DNA from: Streptomyces sp. NBC_01255 | GTDB taxonomy: Bacteria; Actinomycetota; Actinomycetes; Streptomycetales; Streptomycetaceae | Assembly (NCBI RefSeq): GCF_036226445.1 | Contig: NZ_CP108474.1 | Coordinates: 5,952,001-6,016,000 of the forward strand | Length of the DNA stretch: 64,000 bases | Direction of reading: 5' to 3' | Part shown: positions 26,438-35,573 of the stretch, one piece after another | Layout: every line of letters starts with the position of its first letter | Numbering within the stretch: the stretch's first letter is position 1 | Notes under the pieces: generated by a model | The model's input: the letters and a program-made list of their open reading frames with translations, nothing else | Told to the model about the DNA's origin: nothing | The model's database searches: none | Translations under genes and position numbers: made by a program

Positions 26438-27897
26438 CGGTTCTCCTCCTCGCCCCGCGAGACGTCTCCGCGGCCACCGTCCCGGCCGGGATCGTCCGGT
26501 TTCACGGTGGTGCCCGCATCGCCGGTCAGGTCGTGCGTGTAGGTCGAGCTGCTGCCGCGCATGTCGAACTCCTGGGCGATACCGACGGTGTGGAGGTGCC
26601 CCATGTCCTTGTCCTTGACGACGATCCCCCCGGGGAAGGGGGTCTGCTTGCTGGGGTCCCAGTTGTAGCGGTCCCACACGTTGACCTGGTACTCGAGTGA
26701 CACCTCGGGCCGGCCGCCTTCACCCGGCCTGACCGTCACCATCCCGGAGAGGTTCTGCTGGTACGAACCCACTGCGCGGTACCAGTCGGTGTCCATCCCG
26801 AACGTCCCGCCGAACTGCTTGCTCTCCACGGGAACGGTGACCGGCTTGTCACCTCCTGCCTTCTCGAACGCGGCGAGCGCCTCGCCCCGCCACTTCTCCT
26901 GGTTCTGCGCGATGTGGATGTTCGCCACGCCCGACCTGAACGACGGATCGTCATGCAGCATGCGATTCACATCGAGGTCGAGGACGTCTCCTGTGCCGCG
27001 CAGGTAGTGCAGCATGTTGCGGGACGCGCCTGTCTGGCCCGTGATGTCGCCGACCGTGGCCAGCCCGAGGGCCCAGGCGTGGAACCTCACATCTCGCGGT
27101 GTGGGTTCCTCCACGTCGAAGGGGCCGGAACCCGGGTCGGGGGACCTCCACTCGTACCGCGGGTCCATGATCCCTGCCGCTCGTAGCTCGTCGCCCTTCT
27201 CCTGGAGCAGGATGCTGCGCGTCACCGGGTCAAGGGTGCGCCACCAGGAGGGGACATCCTTGCGGTCCTCCGGCATGTTCGCGGCTTTGCCGGCTTCCTC
27301 CAGGGACGGATAGCGGTTCGGACCGGGGTTGCGGTTGAAGCCGTTGAAGGTCCCGTCCATGGGATCGGAGTCGAGGACGGCGGCGTCGAGCGCGAGCCGG
27401 ATGCCGTCGTCGGCATCGCTGACCGCTCCGACTGCCTGGACGAGCTTCCCGGCCCACTCGTCCGCCCGGACCCGGGCCGTCTGCTGGAAGTCGGGGTCGT
27501 GAGAGTAGGCCGTTCGCTCAGCCTGGGTGAGCCGCTCCGAGTCGAAGGAGATCGTGCCCTGGTCGGAGACGCGCATGCCCGCGTCGACGGCGCCGTCGCG
27601 GATCGCTTTGACCCGGTTCCTCAGGTCGGTGAGCTGCGTGTGCGCGTCACGGAGGATGGCGGCGACCGCCTTCGCCTCCCTCCGAGCTCCTTGGAGTTCC
27701 TTGAGCGTGACGGCGAACCTGTCTTGGGCAGCCTGGGCGCTCAGGCCGATCCAGGACTCGCCGAGTGAGACGCCGTGGACATCCTTCTTGTAATGGTCCT
27801 CCAGCGTCTTGAACTTGGCCGCCATCTCCTCCCACTTGCCCGCGGCGGTGGCGAGCCTGGACAGGTCCGTACTCATGACCTCGTGGTAGGTCGGCAT
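26434..27897 (-). CDS. large WXG-like protein of cassette B, putative secreted effector
   Basis: A 487-residue protein. The N-terminal ~110 residues are helical and WXG-like: STDLSRLATAAGKWEEMAAK, then GESWIGLSAQAAQDRF. A middle region contains AVLDSDPMDGTFNGFNRNPG. The C-terminal domain has VNVWDRYNWDPSKQTPFPGG and HTVGIAQEFDMRGSSSTYTH, a pattern I associate with C-terminal domains of secreted or toxin-like actinobacterial proteins but cannot name. No signal peptide. The start at 27897 has GGGGGAGAG upstream. It is intact, unlike its paralogue in cassette A. Confidence 0.78.
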   Translation of the reverse strand: MPTYHEVMSTDLSRLATAAGKWEEMAAKFKTLEDHYKKDVHGVSLGESWIGLSAQAAQDRFAVTLKELQGARREAKAVAAILRDAHTQLTDLRNRVKAIRDGAVDAGMRVSDQGTISFDSERLTQAERTAYSHDPDFQQTARVRADEWAGKLVQAVGAVSDADDGIRLALDAAVLDSDPMDGTFNGFNRNPGPNRYPSLEEAGKAANMPEDRKDVPSWWRTLDPVTRSILLQEKGDELRAAGIMDPRYEWRSPDPGSGPFDVEEPTPRDVRFHAWALGLATVGDITGQTGASRNMLHYLRGTGDVLDLDVNRMLHDDPSFRSGVANIHIAQNQEKWRGEALAAFEKAGGDKPVTVPVESKQFGGTFGMDTDWYRAVGSYQQNLSGMVTVRPGEGGRPEVSLEYQVNVWDRYNWDPSKQTPFPGGIVVKDKDMGHLHTVGIAQEFDMRGSSSTYTHDLTGDAGTTVKPDDPGRDGGRGDVSRGEEENR

Positions 27898-27925
27898 GTC
27901 TCTCCCCCCGGGACCGGTCGGCCGG

Positions 27926-28348
27926 TCAGACGCCGTCGATCCGCGACTGACGAGCCAGTCGCGCCGTGATGTCGACTTCGTTCTGCTGGAAGCTCATGCC
28001 CGTGGCGCTCAGGGCCTGCCTCTCCGAAGCCAGCCGTCCGAGCAGCATCGTGATCTGCTTCTCCCAGGTCTCGTGCGCCCTTTTCAGCGCGCTGGACGTG
28101 TCCCAGCCGTAGCCGTCCTTCGGGCCGAACTCCTTGACCGCGGCGCCCGTCGTCTCGGCCGTGTGTCTGCCGTCGCGGGTGACGCCCGGCTCCAGATCCC
28201 CGCCGATCGCCTTCGCCGCAGCCTTCTTGGCTGCCGGGCTCGAGGCCATGTCCGGCTTGGCGGCGCCGCTGCCTCCCGCTTCCGGGGCCGGTTGGTTCAG
28301 CCGCATGGGCGCGGCCGCCTTGATGTGCTCCCACTCGTCCCAAGCCAT
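27926..28348 (-). CDS. small WXG100-like protein of cassette B
   Basis: A 140-residue helical protein, first of the triad and paralogous to 14349-14789. It has the same HETWEKQITMLLGRLASERQ hairpin and the same C-terminal IDITARLARQSRI-type ending. GGGGG precedes the ATG at 28348. It is probably a partner of the large protein 28 bp downstream. Confidence 0.7.
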   Translation of the reverse strand: MAWDEWEHIKAAAPMRLNQPAPEAGGSGAAKPDMASSPAAKKAAAKAIGGDLEPGVTRDGRHTAETTGAAVKEFGPKDGYGWDTSSALKRAHETWEKQITMLLGRLASERQALSATGMSFQQNEVDITARLARQSRIDGV

Positions 28349-28557
28349 CGAACCCCCAGGCTGACAGTCCCTCCGACACCTTATGGAACAGGGCTTACGG
28401 CTGGTGAGCTCGATTCGGCCAGGGAATTCGTCAGTGGCCGGGTCGACGGCCCAGGCGCCGCGAGCTCCTCCGGCGGCTGGGGCGTTCGTTCGTTAGGGTT
28501 GATGGCAGACGTTCGTCTCCGTCGGAAGCACAGCCCCACCCGCGACTGGAGCGTCGC

Positions 28558-29505
28558 ATGGCCTTCCGTCCGATGCGTCTCGCGGCCGTGTTCGTGGTGG
28601 CCTTGGTCGCCGCTCCGGCGCCTCCCGCGCAGGCGTTCACCGGGGGTAACCACGAGAGCATCACCAGGGCCGCCCTGCCCTGGGAGTCGGGCACGCTCTC
28701 CGCGATGGCGGATGACCGTGACGGGGCGATCAACGCCAATGACCATGGCGGGTACTTCCTCGCCGGGCCTCTGCACTGCGACAACGCCGACTACCTCGCC
28801 CCCCGCTACGCCCAGGACTATCCCCGCAGCCGGGACGAGGCCACCACCGAGCTCCTCGCCTGCATTCGTTCCTCCGTCGCCCGCTTCCGGAACGCGGTCC
28901 AGGCGGCCGACGGGCTCGTCGACGCCCACGGCAAGGTCCGGGCCGAGGAGACCGATCTCTCCTCTCCCTGTGTGTGGAACGAGAGCTCCGACCGTGCCAA
29001 GTGCGACGTGCTCGAACAGCTCGGCCGCGGCTGGCACCAGCTCCAGGACTTCCACGCGCACTCGAACTGGTCCGACCGGGCCGCCCCCGGTCCCGTCGGC
29101 CTGGACAACCCGCCCGGGCTGGCCCGTACCGGTGCCGTCCCCTTCCTCGACATCCGGCGCTACAGCACCATGGAGGACGGTGAGTGGACACGGGAGGTAC
29201 GCGCCCTCGTACCCGCGGACCTCGCCACCGGCTGCTACTCCGACTTCGACTCCACCGGCGTCAAGTCCGCCGACTGCGCCGGCCGTGTCACGCACAACCG
29301 CGCCCTGAACAAGGACACCGCCGCGTCCGCCCGCTCGAAGACCGGCGACAACTTCAGCCGCGCCGTCTCCGGCGCCACCGCCGAGACCACCCGCCAGTGG
29401 AACGACTTCGCCGCCGAACTGCGCAGGGCCTATCCGGACGACCGGCGCGGCGAGCAGATGATCTGCGCACTCGTCCACGACGAGCCGGCTTCCAGCTGTC
29501 CTTGA
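28558..29505 (+). CDS. secreted CinY-like protein
   Basis: A 315-residue exported protein with a signal peptide (about 1-26, PAQA-F). Conserved-looking polar motifs are GGNHESITRAALPW near the start of the mature part and GWHQLQDFHAHSNWSD near residue 160. These His/Asp-rich motifs resemble zinc-dependent phospholipase C and the CinY/Het-C family. It might be a secreted hydrolase, but the activity is not established. Six Cys suggest disulphides. It is a single gene whose promoter should lie in 28349-28557. Confidence 0.65.
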   Translation: MAFRPMRLAAVFVVALVAAPAPPAQAFTGGNHESITRAALPWESGTLSAMADDRDGAINANDHGGYFLAGPLHCDNADYLAPRYAQDYPRSRDEATTELLACIRSSVARFRNAVQAADGLVDAHGKVRAEETDLSSPCVWNESSDRAKCDVLEQLGRGWHQLQDFHAHSNWSDRAAPGPVGLDNPPGLARTGAVPFLDIRRYSTMEDGEWTREVRALVPADLATGCYSDFDSTGVKSADCAGRVTHNRALNKDTAASARSKTGDNFSRAVSGATAETTRQWNDFAAELRRAYPDDRRGEQMICALVHDEPASSCP

Positions 29506-29513
29506 GCGGGGAG

Positions 29514-30191
29514 TCAGCCTGTTAGTTGGTACAGGCTCCTGCCTACCAGCCACAGCCCGAGCACCAGACAGATGAGGACGATCGCCGGGTCCTTGTGGCG
29601 TTCCAGCCACGCGCGCAGCCTCGTCAGGCTCAGCTGGGCCTTCTCGGGCGCGAACACCATGTACAGCTCCATGGCCAGCAGGCTGGATGTGGCCAGGACA
29701 CAGAAGCCGAAGAGCGCCAGAAAGGACTGGACGTGGGCGAGATCGGCCTTCACGACGGTGGCGGCCGCGGCGCTGACCATTCCCCAGGGCTGGAGGAGCA
29801 CGGCCAGTCCGGCCGCGGACCATCCGGTGGCCTGGTCCATCCGGGAGGTCAGCGACCGGCCGCCGGAACCCTTGGGCGGCTCCTTGTCCGAGGCGGACGC
29901 GGCGCGGCGGCTTCGGCGGCGTCTGTGCTCGCTGTAGACGATCAGGCCCACGCCGATGACCAGCGTGGCCGTGAGTGACGCGATCGAGGGCGGGGAGCGG
30001 GGCGCGGGCGGTTGCCCGTCGGTGAAGGCCAGGACCATGGCGATCACGGCCACCAGGCAGCCGAACCAGGCGATGATGAAGGCCAGTCCCTTGTACACCC
30101 CGCGGGGTGCGGACACGACCAGGACGAAGGCCATGACCGGCAGGGGGTAGACCGTGATGGCCACGCCGATGAGGAACAGGTCGAGGATCAC
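29514..30191 (-). CDS. GAP (sulfolipid-1-addressing-like) family membrane protein
   Basis: A 225-residue membrane protein with six hydrophobic segments. It starts LDLFLIGVAITVYPLPVMAF, the second segment reads GLAFIIAWFGCLVAVIAMVL, and a cytoplasmic Arg-rich loop follows. It resembles GAP/LysE-like proteins thought to move lipids or small solutes across the membrane; the cargo is unknown. It is 21 bp from the next minus-strand gene and could be co-transcribed with it. Confidence 0.72.
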   Translation of the reverse strand: MILDLFLIGVAITVYPLPVMAFVLVVSAPRGVYKGLAFIIAWFGCLVAVIAMVLAFTDGQPPAPRSPPSIASLTATLVIGVGLIVYSEHRRRRSRRAASASDKEPPKGSGGRSLTSRMDQATGWSAAGLAVLLQPWGMVSAAAATVVKADLAHVQSFLALFGFCVLATSSLLAMELYMVFAPEKAQLSLTRLRAWLERHKDPAIVLICLVLGLWLVGRSLYQLTG

Positions 30192-30212
30192 GGGCGGGTA
30201 CCGCTGACCCGG

Positions 30213-30638
30213 TCAGGTCGCGAGGACCTTGGCCTTGGCCTGGGCGAACTCGGCGTCCGTGATCGCGCCGCGGTCCTTGAGCTCGGCGAGCCTGGCCAGT
30301 TCCTCCGCGTGGCTGCCGCCGGTCCCCGTGGTCCCGGCAGTCTCGCGTACGTACGAGCGGAACTGCTCCTCGTTCTTGCGGACCCGGTTCAACTCGCGTT
30401 CGCCCATGCTGCGCCCGCGGGCGATGAGGTAGATGAACACGCCGAGGAAGGGCAGCAGGATCACGAACGCGGTCCACCCCGCCTTGCCCCAGCCGCCCAG
30501 CTCGTCGTCGCTGAAGATGTCGCCGATGATGCGGAACAGCAGCATGAACCAGAGGACCCAGAGGAAGATCATCAGAATGGTCCAGAACATGTTCAGCAGC
30601 GGGTAGTCCACTGCCAGGTTCACCATCGAGTCCTTCAT
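30213..30638 (-). CDS. PLDc_N/SHOCT-type membrane protein
   Basis: A 141-residue protein with two membrane segments (NMFWTILMIFLWVLWFMLLF and AFVILLPFLGVFIYLIARGR). It ends with a SHOCT-like tail, ELARLAELKDRGAITDAEFA. Proteins of this layout are common small membrane proteins of unknown role. The start ATG 30638 has GGAG upstream. Confidence 0.82.
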   Translation of the reverse strand: MKDSMVNLAVDYPLLNMFWTILMIFLWVLWFMLLFRIIGDIFSDDELGGWGKAGWTAFVILLPFLGVFIYLIARGRSMGERELNRVRKNEEQFRSYVRETAGTTGTGGSHAEELARLAELKDRGAITDAEFAQAKAKVLAT

Positions 30639-30903
30639 GGTCGATCTCCTGCCGGTCGTGACGGTCGCGGCTGCCCTTCCGGGTGCCGCGATCCGGCGTG
30701 ACGAACTGATTCCAGAGTGCGCCGGGGTCGGGCCCGCCGCACCCCGGACGGGGACCCGGGCCCCGGGGAGGATCACCGCTCGACGGAGCACCGGTGCCTC
30801 CGGCCCGGTGACCTCCCGGTGCGCCTGCCGTACGGCGCCGGGGTCGCCTGGGACAGTGACCGCCCTCTGGCAGGGGCGCAGCACGAGAGGGGAACGGGGA
30901 CAC

Positions 30904-31461
30904 GTGGACGGGAATCCGAAGGGCCGCCGGTCGGCGGTGCTCACCACGGCGCGTGCGATTCTGTCGCTGGCGGCCGTTCTGGCCGCCTACTACCTGTTGC
31001 CGTTGGACTCGGCCTTCACCGCGGGCACCGTGGCGGTGCTCGCCGGCGGCATCGTCCTGGTGGCGCTGCTGCTCGCCTGGCAGGTGCACACGATCATGCG
31101 TTCCGCGCGCCCGGGGCTCCGGGCCATCGTGGCGGTGGCGTCGGCGCTGCCGTTCTTCGTGCTCCTGTTCGCCGCGACCTACTACCTGCTGGAGCGCAGC
31201 ACACCGGGGAGTTTCAGCGAGACGATGTCCCGGACCGACGCCCTCTACTTCGCGATGACCGTGTTCAGCACGGTCGGCTTCGGCGACATCACCCCCCGCA
31301 CCGAACTCGCCCGGCTGTTGACCACGGCACAGATGACGGCCAATTTCCTGCTGATCGGCGTGGCGGCCCGCTTCCTGCTGGGGGCGGTCCAGGAGGGCCG
31401 ACGCCTGCGGGAAATCGAGGCGACGGGCGATGAGGACGGCGGCCCGCCCACCGTGCGGTGA
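30904..31461 (+). CDS. two-TM potassium channel (Ion_trans_2)
   Basis: A 185-residue channel subunit with the selectivity filter STVGFGDI preceded by TDALYFAMTVF pore helix. The N-terminal half adds two further hydrophobic segments, so the protein has four in all with the pore between the last two. It starts at GTG 30904, with AGAGGGGAACGGGG upstream. It should form a tetrameric K+ channel without an obvious regulatory RCK domain. Confidence 0.88.
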   Translation: MDGNPKGRRSAVLTTARAILSLAAVLAAYYLLPLDSAFTAGTVAVLAGGIVLVALLLAWQVHTIMRSARPGLRAIVAVASALPFFVLLFAATYYLLERSTPGSFSETMSRTDALYFAMTVFSTVGFGDITPRTELARLLTTAQMTANFLLIGVAARFLLGAVQEGRRLREIEATGDEDGGPPTVR

Positions 31462-31481
31462 CCGGGTCCGCCGTCTCCGGT

Positions 31482-32918
31482 TCAGGCTCCCGGCAGCTCC
31501 TCAGCGGGCAGCCGGCCCGTGACCACGGCGTCGACCAGCGCCTGGTGGTCGCGCTCGTTCTGGTCGGCGTAGGCCTCCGCGAACGTCGCGATGGCCCGGT
31601 CGAACGACGTGCCGCTGCCCAGGTACGAGGCGATCGCGATCCGGTCGCCCGACCGCGCGTGCGCCCGCGCCAGCGTGACCCCGCACAGATCCCCGAACGC
31701 CTCCATGCGCCGGGGGTTCATCCGCTCCGGCATGGCGATGCCCTTCCAGTCGCGCAACTGGCGTACGTAGAAGTCGCGCCGCTTGCCGTCGATCCCGTCC
31801 ACGCGCTCCCAGCCAAGGAAGATGTCACTGGTGGCCTGCATCAGCCGCTGGCCGGAGACGACGCGCTCGCCCTGGTTGCGGTACGCGCTCGCGCCGACGT
31901 GCTCGGCGAGCACCGAGGTGTCCGCCTCCTTGGCCTGGAGGAAGAGCGGGTCCTGGTCGTCCCGGCCGAGGAGCAGGAAGATCCAGCAGCGGGTCCCGAC
32001 GCTGCCGACCCCGACCACCTTGCGGGCGACGTCCGCCAGACGGTAGTCCGAGAGGAGTGTGCGCCGATCGGACTGCAGGGTGCTGCCGTACCGCTCGATC
32101 AGACCGCGGAACTGGCGTTCGAGGGCGGTGCGCTCGACGTCGGGCAGCAGGTCGCCCGCCGGAACGAGCAGCGGGGGATCCGCCGCGATCACGGGCCGGC
32201 CGTCGACCGTCTCGGTGAGCTTGTCGAAGGCTTGGAGGCTGTCGCGGGTGCGGGCCTTGGCCATGGCGCGGGCCAGGTCCTTCCGTCCGCGCTTCTGGAG
32301 CCGGTCCGTGGCCAGGTCCTCGAGGCGGTCCGCGTCGATCTTCGCGTACCAGACGTCGATGGTGCGCATGCCCGCGAGGCGGATCATCGCCTCGCGGTAG
32401 GAACGGACCGTGTGCCGGACGATGCGGGCGCGCTCGGCGTCGTCGAAGCCGTTGGCCCGGGCGGCGATGACGAAACTCGCCGACAGTCGTTTGACGTCCC
32501 ACTCCCAGGGGCCCGGCAGCGTCTCGTCGAAGTCGTTGATGTCGAACATCAACTGCCGTTCCGGGGAGGCGAGGAGGCGGAAGTTGAGCATGTGCGCGTC
32601 CCCGCACAGCTGGGCCGTGAGCCCTGAACGGGGGGTGTCGGCCAGGTCGGAGGCCATGATCGCGGCGGCGCCGCGGTAGAAGCGGAACGGGGACTCCGTC
32701 ATGCGGGCGTAGCGGATCGGTACGAGCTCGGGGACCCGTGCCGCCGACTGCGCCTCCAGGATCGTCAGCGGGTCGGGCCTGTCGGCGGACGGCCGGTACT
32801 CGGCGTGGCCCGACCGGGGCGAGCGGCGCCGGGCTTCCCTGCCGAGCGCCGCACGTTCCTCCGGCGTCGCGTGGCGTGCCGCGCGCATCGCCGTCGCCGT
32901 GGTCGATTTCCGGGGCAT
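31482..32918 (-). CDS. DUF2252 family protein
   Basis: A 478-residue cytoplasmic protein of a large actinobacterial family with a kinase-like fold. Recognisable parts are RMTESPFRFYRGAAAIMASD, LCGDAHMLNFRLLASPERQL, FDINDFDETLPGPWEWDVKR and a C-terminal ARAHARSGDRIAIASYLGSG. The HMLNF and DFDET motifs look like kinase catalytic and metal sites. The substrate is unknown. The ORF overlaps nothing and ends 21 bp from the K+ channel stop (convergent). Confidence 0.9.
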   Translation of the reverse strand: MPRKSTTATAMRAARHATPEERAALGREARRRSPRSGHAEYRPSADRPDPLTILEAQSAARVPELVPIRYARMTESPFRFYRGAAAIMASDLADTPRSGLTAQLCGDAHMLNFRLLASPERQLMFDINDFDETLPGPWEWDVKRLSASFVIAARANGFDDAERARIVRHTVRSYREAMIRLAGMRTIDVWYAKIDADRLEDLATDRLQKRGRKDLARAMAKARTRDSLQAFDKLTETVDGRPVIAADPPLLVPAGDLLPDVERTALERQFRGLIERYGSTLQSDRRTLLSDYRLADVARKVVGVGSVGTRCWIFLLLGRDDQDPLFLQAKEADTSVLAEHVGASAYRNQGERVVSGQRLMQATSDIFLGWERVDGIDGKRRDFYVRQLRDWKGIAMPERMNPRRMEAFGDLCGVTLARAHARSGDRIAIASYLGSGTSFDRAIATFAEAYADQNERDHQALVDAVVTGRLPAEELPGA

Positions 32919-33085
32919 GGGAACCCCTCCTGCCTGGCCCTTGTGCAGGCCGTTGGCCGTGGGAATGCCCGGCGCGAGGGTCAGGCGGCCGGAGACGGCT
33001 CCATCGCCTTCTCGCCTTCTCCGGTGGGGGCCGCGCCGGGCATCGATGTCGGGTGGGGATGAGGGTGGTGGGTGGGGGGCGGCTC

Positions 33086-33412
33086 TCAGCCCTGGTCCTC
33101 AATCTCGGCATCCGCGACGGCGATGGCGATGCCGAGCGCCGCGGAGATGTTGCCTGCCGCCGTCATGACGCGGGCGGTGCCCACGATCGGCGCGATGGCG
33201 ACCAGGACGTCCTGGAGCTGCTCGGCGGTCATGCCGGTCTCGATGGCGAGTTCGATGTGGGCCGCGTACGAGATCGGAGGGGCGTCCGAGGCGGCGAGGG
33301 CCGCCATCCGCGCGACCATGAGCATGTCCGGAGCCAGGCCGCACCGCTCGATCGAGTCGATCGTCATGGCGGCGAGGGTGTCCAGGACAGGGGTTTCCGA
33401 TGCGGTGGACAT
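33086..33412 (-). CDS. carboxymuconolactone decarboxylase family-like protein
   Basis: A 108-residue all-helical protein: SIERCGLAPDMLMVARMAAL, ISYAAHIELAIETGMTAEQL, QDVLVAIAPIVGTARVMTAA. The pattern fits the CMD/AhpD family, but it lacks the redox Cys pair of AhpD, so it is not expected to be a peroxidase. The role is unknown. GGAGGAC precedes the ATG at 33412. Confidence 0.75.
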   Translation of the reverse strand: MSTASETPVLDTLAAMTIDSIERCGLAPDMLMVARMAALAASDAPPISYAAHIELAIETGMTAEQLQDVLVAIAPIVGTARVMTAAGNISAALGIAIAVADAEIEDQG

Positions 33413-33463
33413 GTCGTATGTCCTCCTGAGAGGTGTGGTGTGGTGTGGTGGGGGTCGAGACCG

Positions 33464-33922
33464 TCAATCGGTGTGGTGCGACCAACTCGCGCACAGCGCC
33501 CAGATGATGAAGATGTCGATCGCCAGGATGACGAGCGCCCACCACGGCTGGTACGGCAGCCAGAGGAAGTTGGCGATCGCGCTGAGGGAGGCCAGGGTGA
33601 TGCCCGTTGCCCGCGCCCAGTTCTGGCTCATGAAGAGGCCCACCGCGCACAGGATGACAATGATCCCGAGGACGAGGTGGATCCAGCCCCAGGCCGTCAG
33701 GTCGAACTCGAAGACGTAGTCGCCGACGCGTGCGTACACGTCGTCCTTGGCGATGGCCCCGATGCCCTGGAGGACGGCCAGGAGGCCCGAAAGGGACAGC
33801 AGCACCGCGGCGAACACGGTGCCCCCGCCGGCGACACCGCCGCCGTCTCCGGACCGGTGCGCGTTCCCTGGCGCGGGGCCGGTGTTCTTCCACTGCCCTC
33901 CGGCCGGTGTTTGCTGGCTCAT
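33464..33922 (-). CDS. four-helix membrane protein (DUF7144-like)
   Basis: A 152-residue membrane protein with four hydrophobic segments and a glycine-rich cytoplasmic N-terminus. Segments include FAAVLLSLSGLLAVLQGIGA and WGWIHLVLGIIVILCAVGLF. The start at 33922 (MSQQTP) is chosen because GAGGTGA precedes it. Small proteins like this are frequent in streptomycetes and have no assigned function. Confidence 0.8.
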   Translation of the reverse strand: MSQQTPAGGQWKNTGPAPGNAHRSGDGGGVAGGGTVFAAVLLSLSGLLAVLQGIGAIAKDDVYARVGDYVFEFDLTAWGWIHLVLGIIVILCAVGLFMSQNWARATGITLASLSAIANFLWLPYQPWWALVILAIDIFIIWALCASWSHHTD

Positions 33923-34180
33923 AGAAGTCACCTCGCAGCTCGCGGTGCGTTGCCGGGCATCCCTTCGGCCGTGGATGTGCTGGTGCCTCCTCGGGAATGT
34001 CGGGCCTAGGTGCCTCACTTCGAGTATCACGGTCGCCGGGCCGGCGTGCTCGACGGCGGTGTGACCGGCTGTCGGCGGCCACGGCTCGCACCTCGGTGGA
34101 GTAACCCGGAGTGCGAGGTCGGCTACGGCGAGTGCCTAATGGGGTGCCAGTACCCTCTCCGCAGCCGCCCCGGGAGTGTC

Positions 34181-35497
34181 ATGAGTACGCCGCCCGAGCC
34201 TCCCCCGCCTCCCCCGCCGCCCGACGCCGCTCCTCAGGCTCCGTCGCCGCCGGGCCGGAAGGGCTCACGCGCCGGACGGATCGCGATGAGCACCGTCTCG
34301 GCCATCCTGATCACGCTCACCTGCATCCTCGTGCCGGTATCCCTGATCACCGTCTGGGTGCACGACATCGTCCTCGACAACGACCGGTACGTGTCGACGG
34401 TCGCCCCGCTCGCGTCGGACCCGGCGATCGAGGCGGCAGCCGTCAAGCGGATCGCCGAAGCCGCCGACGCCAGGGTCGACGGCCCGCAGGTCACGTCCGA
34501 CATCGCGGCATGGCTGCAGTCCCAGGGGCTGCCGCCCCGCGTCGCCAACGCGATCAAGTCGCTGGGGCCGCAGCTGGACTCGGCGGTCGACCAGGCCGTC
34601 ACCAAGGTGGCGACCCGCTTCGTCGAGAGCGACCGGTTCGAGACCGTCTGGACCGGGGCCAACCGCGTCGCCCATTCGGCCGTGGTGCACGCCCTGACCG
34701 GTGAGGGCCGCGGCTCCGTCGAGGTCAGCGGCGGCACGGTCACCCTCGACGTCGGCGCCGCCGTCGAGCAGGTCAAGAAGGACCTCGTGGACGCCGGACT
34801 CTCCCCGGCGGAGAAGATCCCGGACGTCAACAAGCAGATGGTGCTCTTCCAGTCCGACAAGCTGGAGAAGATCAGGGACGGGGTCCATCTGCTCGACGTC
34901 GTCGGCAACTGGCTGCCCATTCTCACGGTGGTGCTCGGCGCCATCGGGGTGGTACTCGCCCGCCGCCGTCGCCGGGCCCTGGTGACCACGATGCTCGGCG
35001 CGGCCGCGGCCTGTCTGGTGCTCGCCATCGGCCTGGTGATCGCCCGCCGCTACTACCTCGACCATCTGCCCGAGCAGGTGCAGTCACCGGACGCGGCCGC
35101 GGCGATCTTCGACACGCTGCTCCGCTTCCTGCGCGTCAGCATCCGCACCGCGATCGTCCTCGGGATCCTCGTGGCGCTCGGCGCCTACCTGTCCGGTACG
35201 GGCCGCCTGCCGCGTGCCGTGCGCGGCGCGTCCGAGCGTACGGCCGACTCCGTCGCGCGCTGGGGCGCGGGCCACGGAGTGCACACCGGGAAGGCGGGCA
35301 CCTGGGTGAACACCTACCGCCGGTGGCTCACCATCGGGGTGCTGGTCGTCCTGGCGCTGGTCTTCGCGTTCTGGAACCACCCGACGGTGCTCACCGTCCT
35401 GCTGCTGGTGCTCATTCTCCTCGCCGTCCTGGCGGTGATCGCACTGCTGGCCGCCAGTGGACGCGAGCGCCATGACGAGGCGGTTCCCAAGGTCTGA
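34181..35497 (+). CDS. integral membrane protein, unrecognised family
   Basis: A 438-residue protein with a proline-rich cytoplasmic N-terminus, then a membrane segment (STVSAILITLTCILVPVSLI). A ~220-residue outside domain follows, with YVSTVAPLASDPAIEAAAVK and ALTGEGRGSVEVSGGTVTLD, then five C-terminal membrane segments. The start ATG 34181 has GGGAG upstream. The layout is common in streptomycete membrane proteins of unknown function; nothing suggests an enzyme. Confidence 0.78.
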   Translation: MSTPPEPPPPPPPPDAAPQAPSPPGRKGSRAGRIAMSTVSAILITLTCILVPVSLITVWVHDIVLDNDRYVSTVAPLASDPAIEAAAVKRIAEAADARVDGPQVTSDIAAWLQSQGLPPRVANAIKSLGPQLDSAVDQAVTKVATRFVESDRFETVWTGANRVAHSAVVHALTGEGRGSVEVSGGTVTLDVGAAVEQVKKDLVDAGLSPAEKIPDVNKQMVLFQSDKLEKIRDGVHLLDVVGNWLPILTVVLGAIGVVLARRRRRALVTTMLGAAAACLVLAIGLVIARRYYLDHLPEQVQSPDAAAAIFDTLLRFLRVSIRTAIVLGILVALGAYLSGTGRLPRAVRGASERTADSVARWGAGHGVHTGKAGTWVNTYRRWLTIGVLVVLALVFAFWNHPTVLTVLLLVLILLAVLAVIALLAASGRERHDEAVPKV

Positions 35498-35518
35498 AGC
35501 CGGGAACGAACGCCGAAT

Positions 35519-35567
35519 CGCCACCCCGCCCGCCCGCCCGTTCGACGGGTCAGCGGGCGGAGTGGCG
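35519..35567. terminator. bidirectional hairpin
   Basis: CGCCACCCCGCCCGC pairs with GCGGGCGGAGTGGCG with one mismatch, between two convergent genes. It is suited to end both transcripts. Confidence 0.55.
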
Positions 35568-35573
35568 TACGGG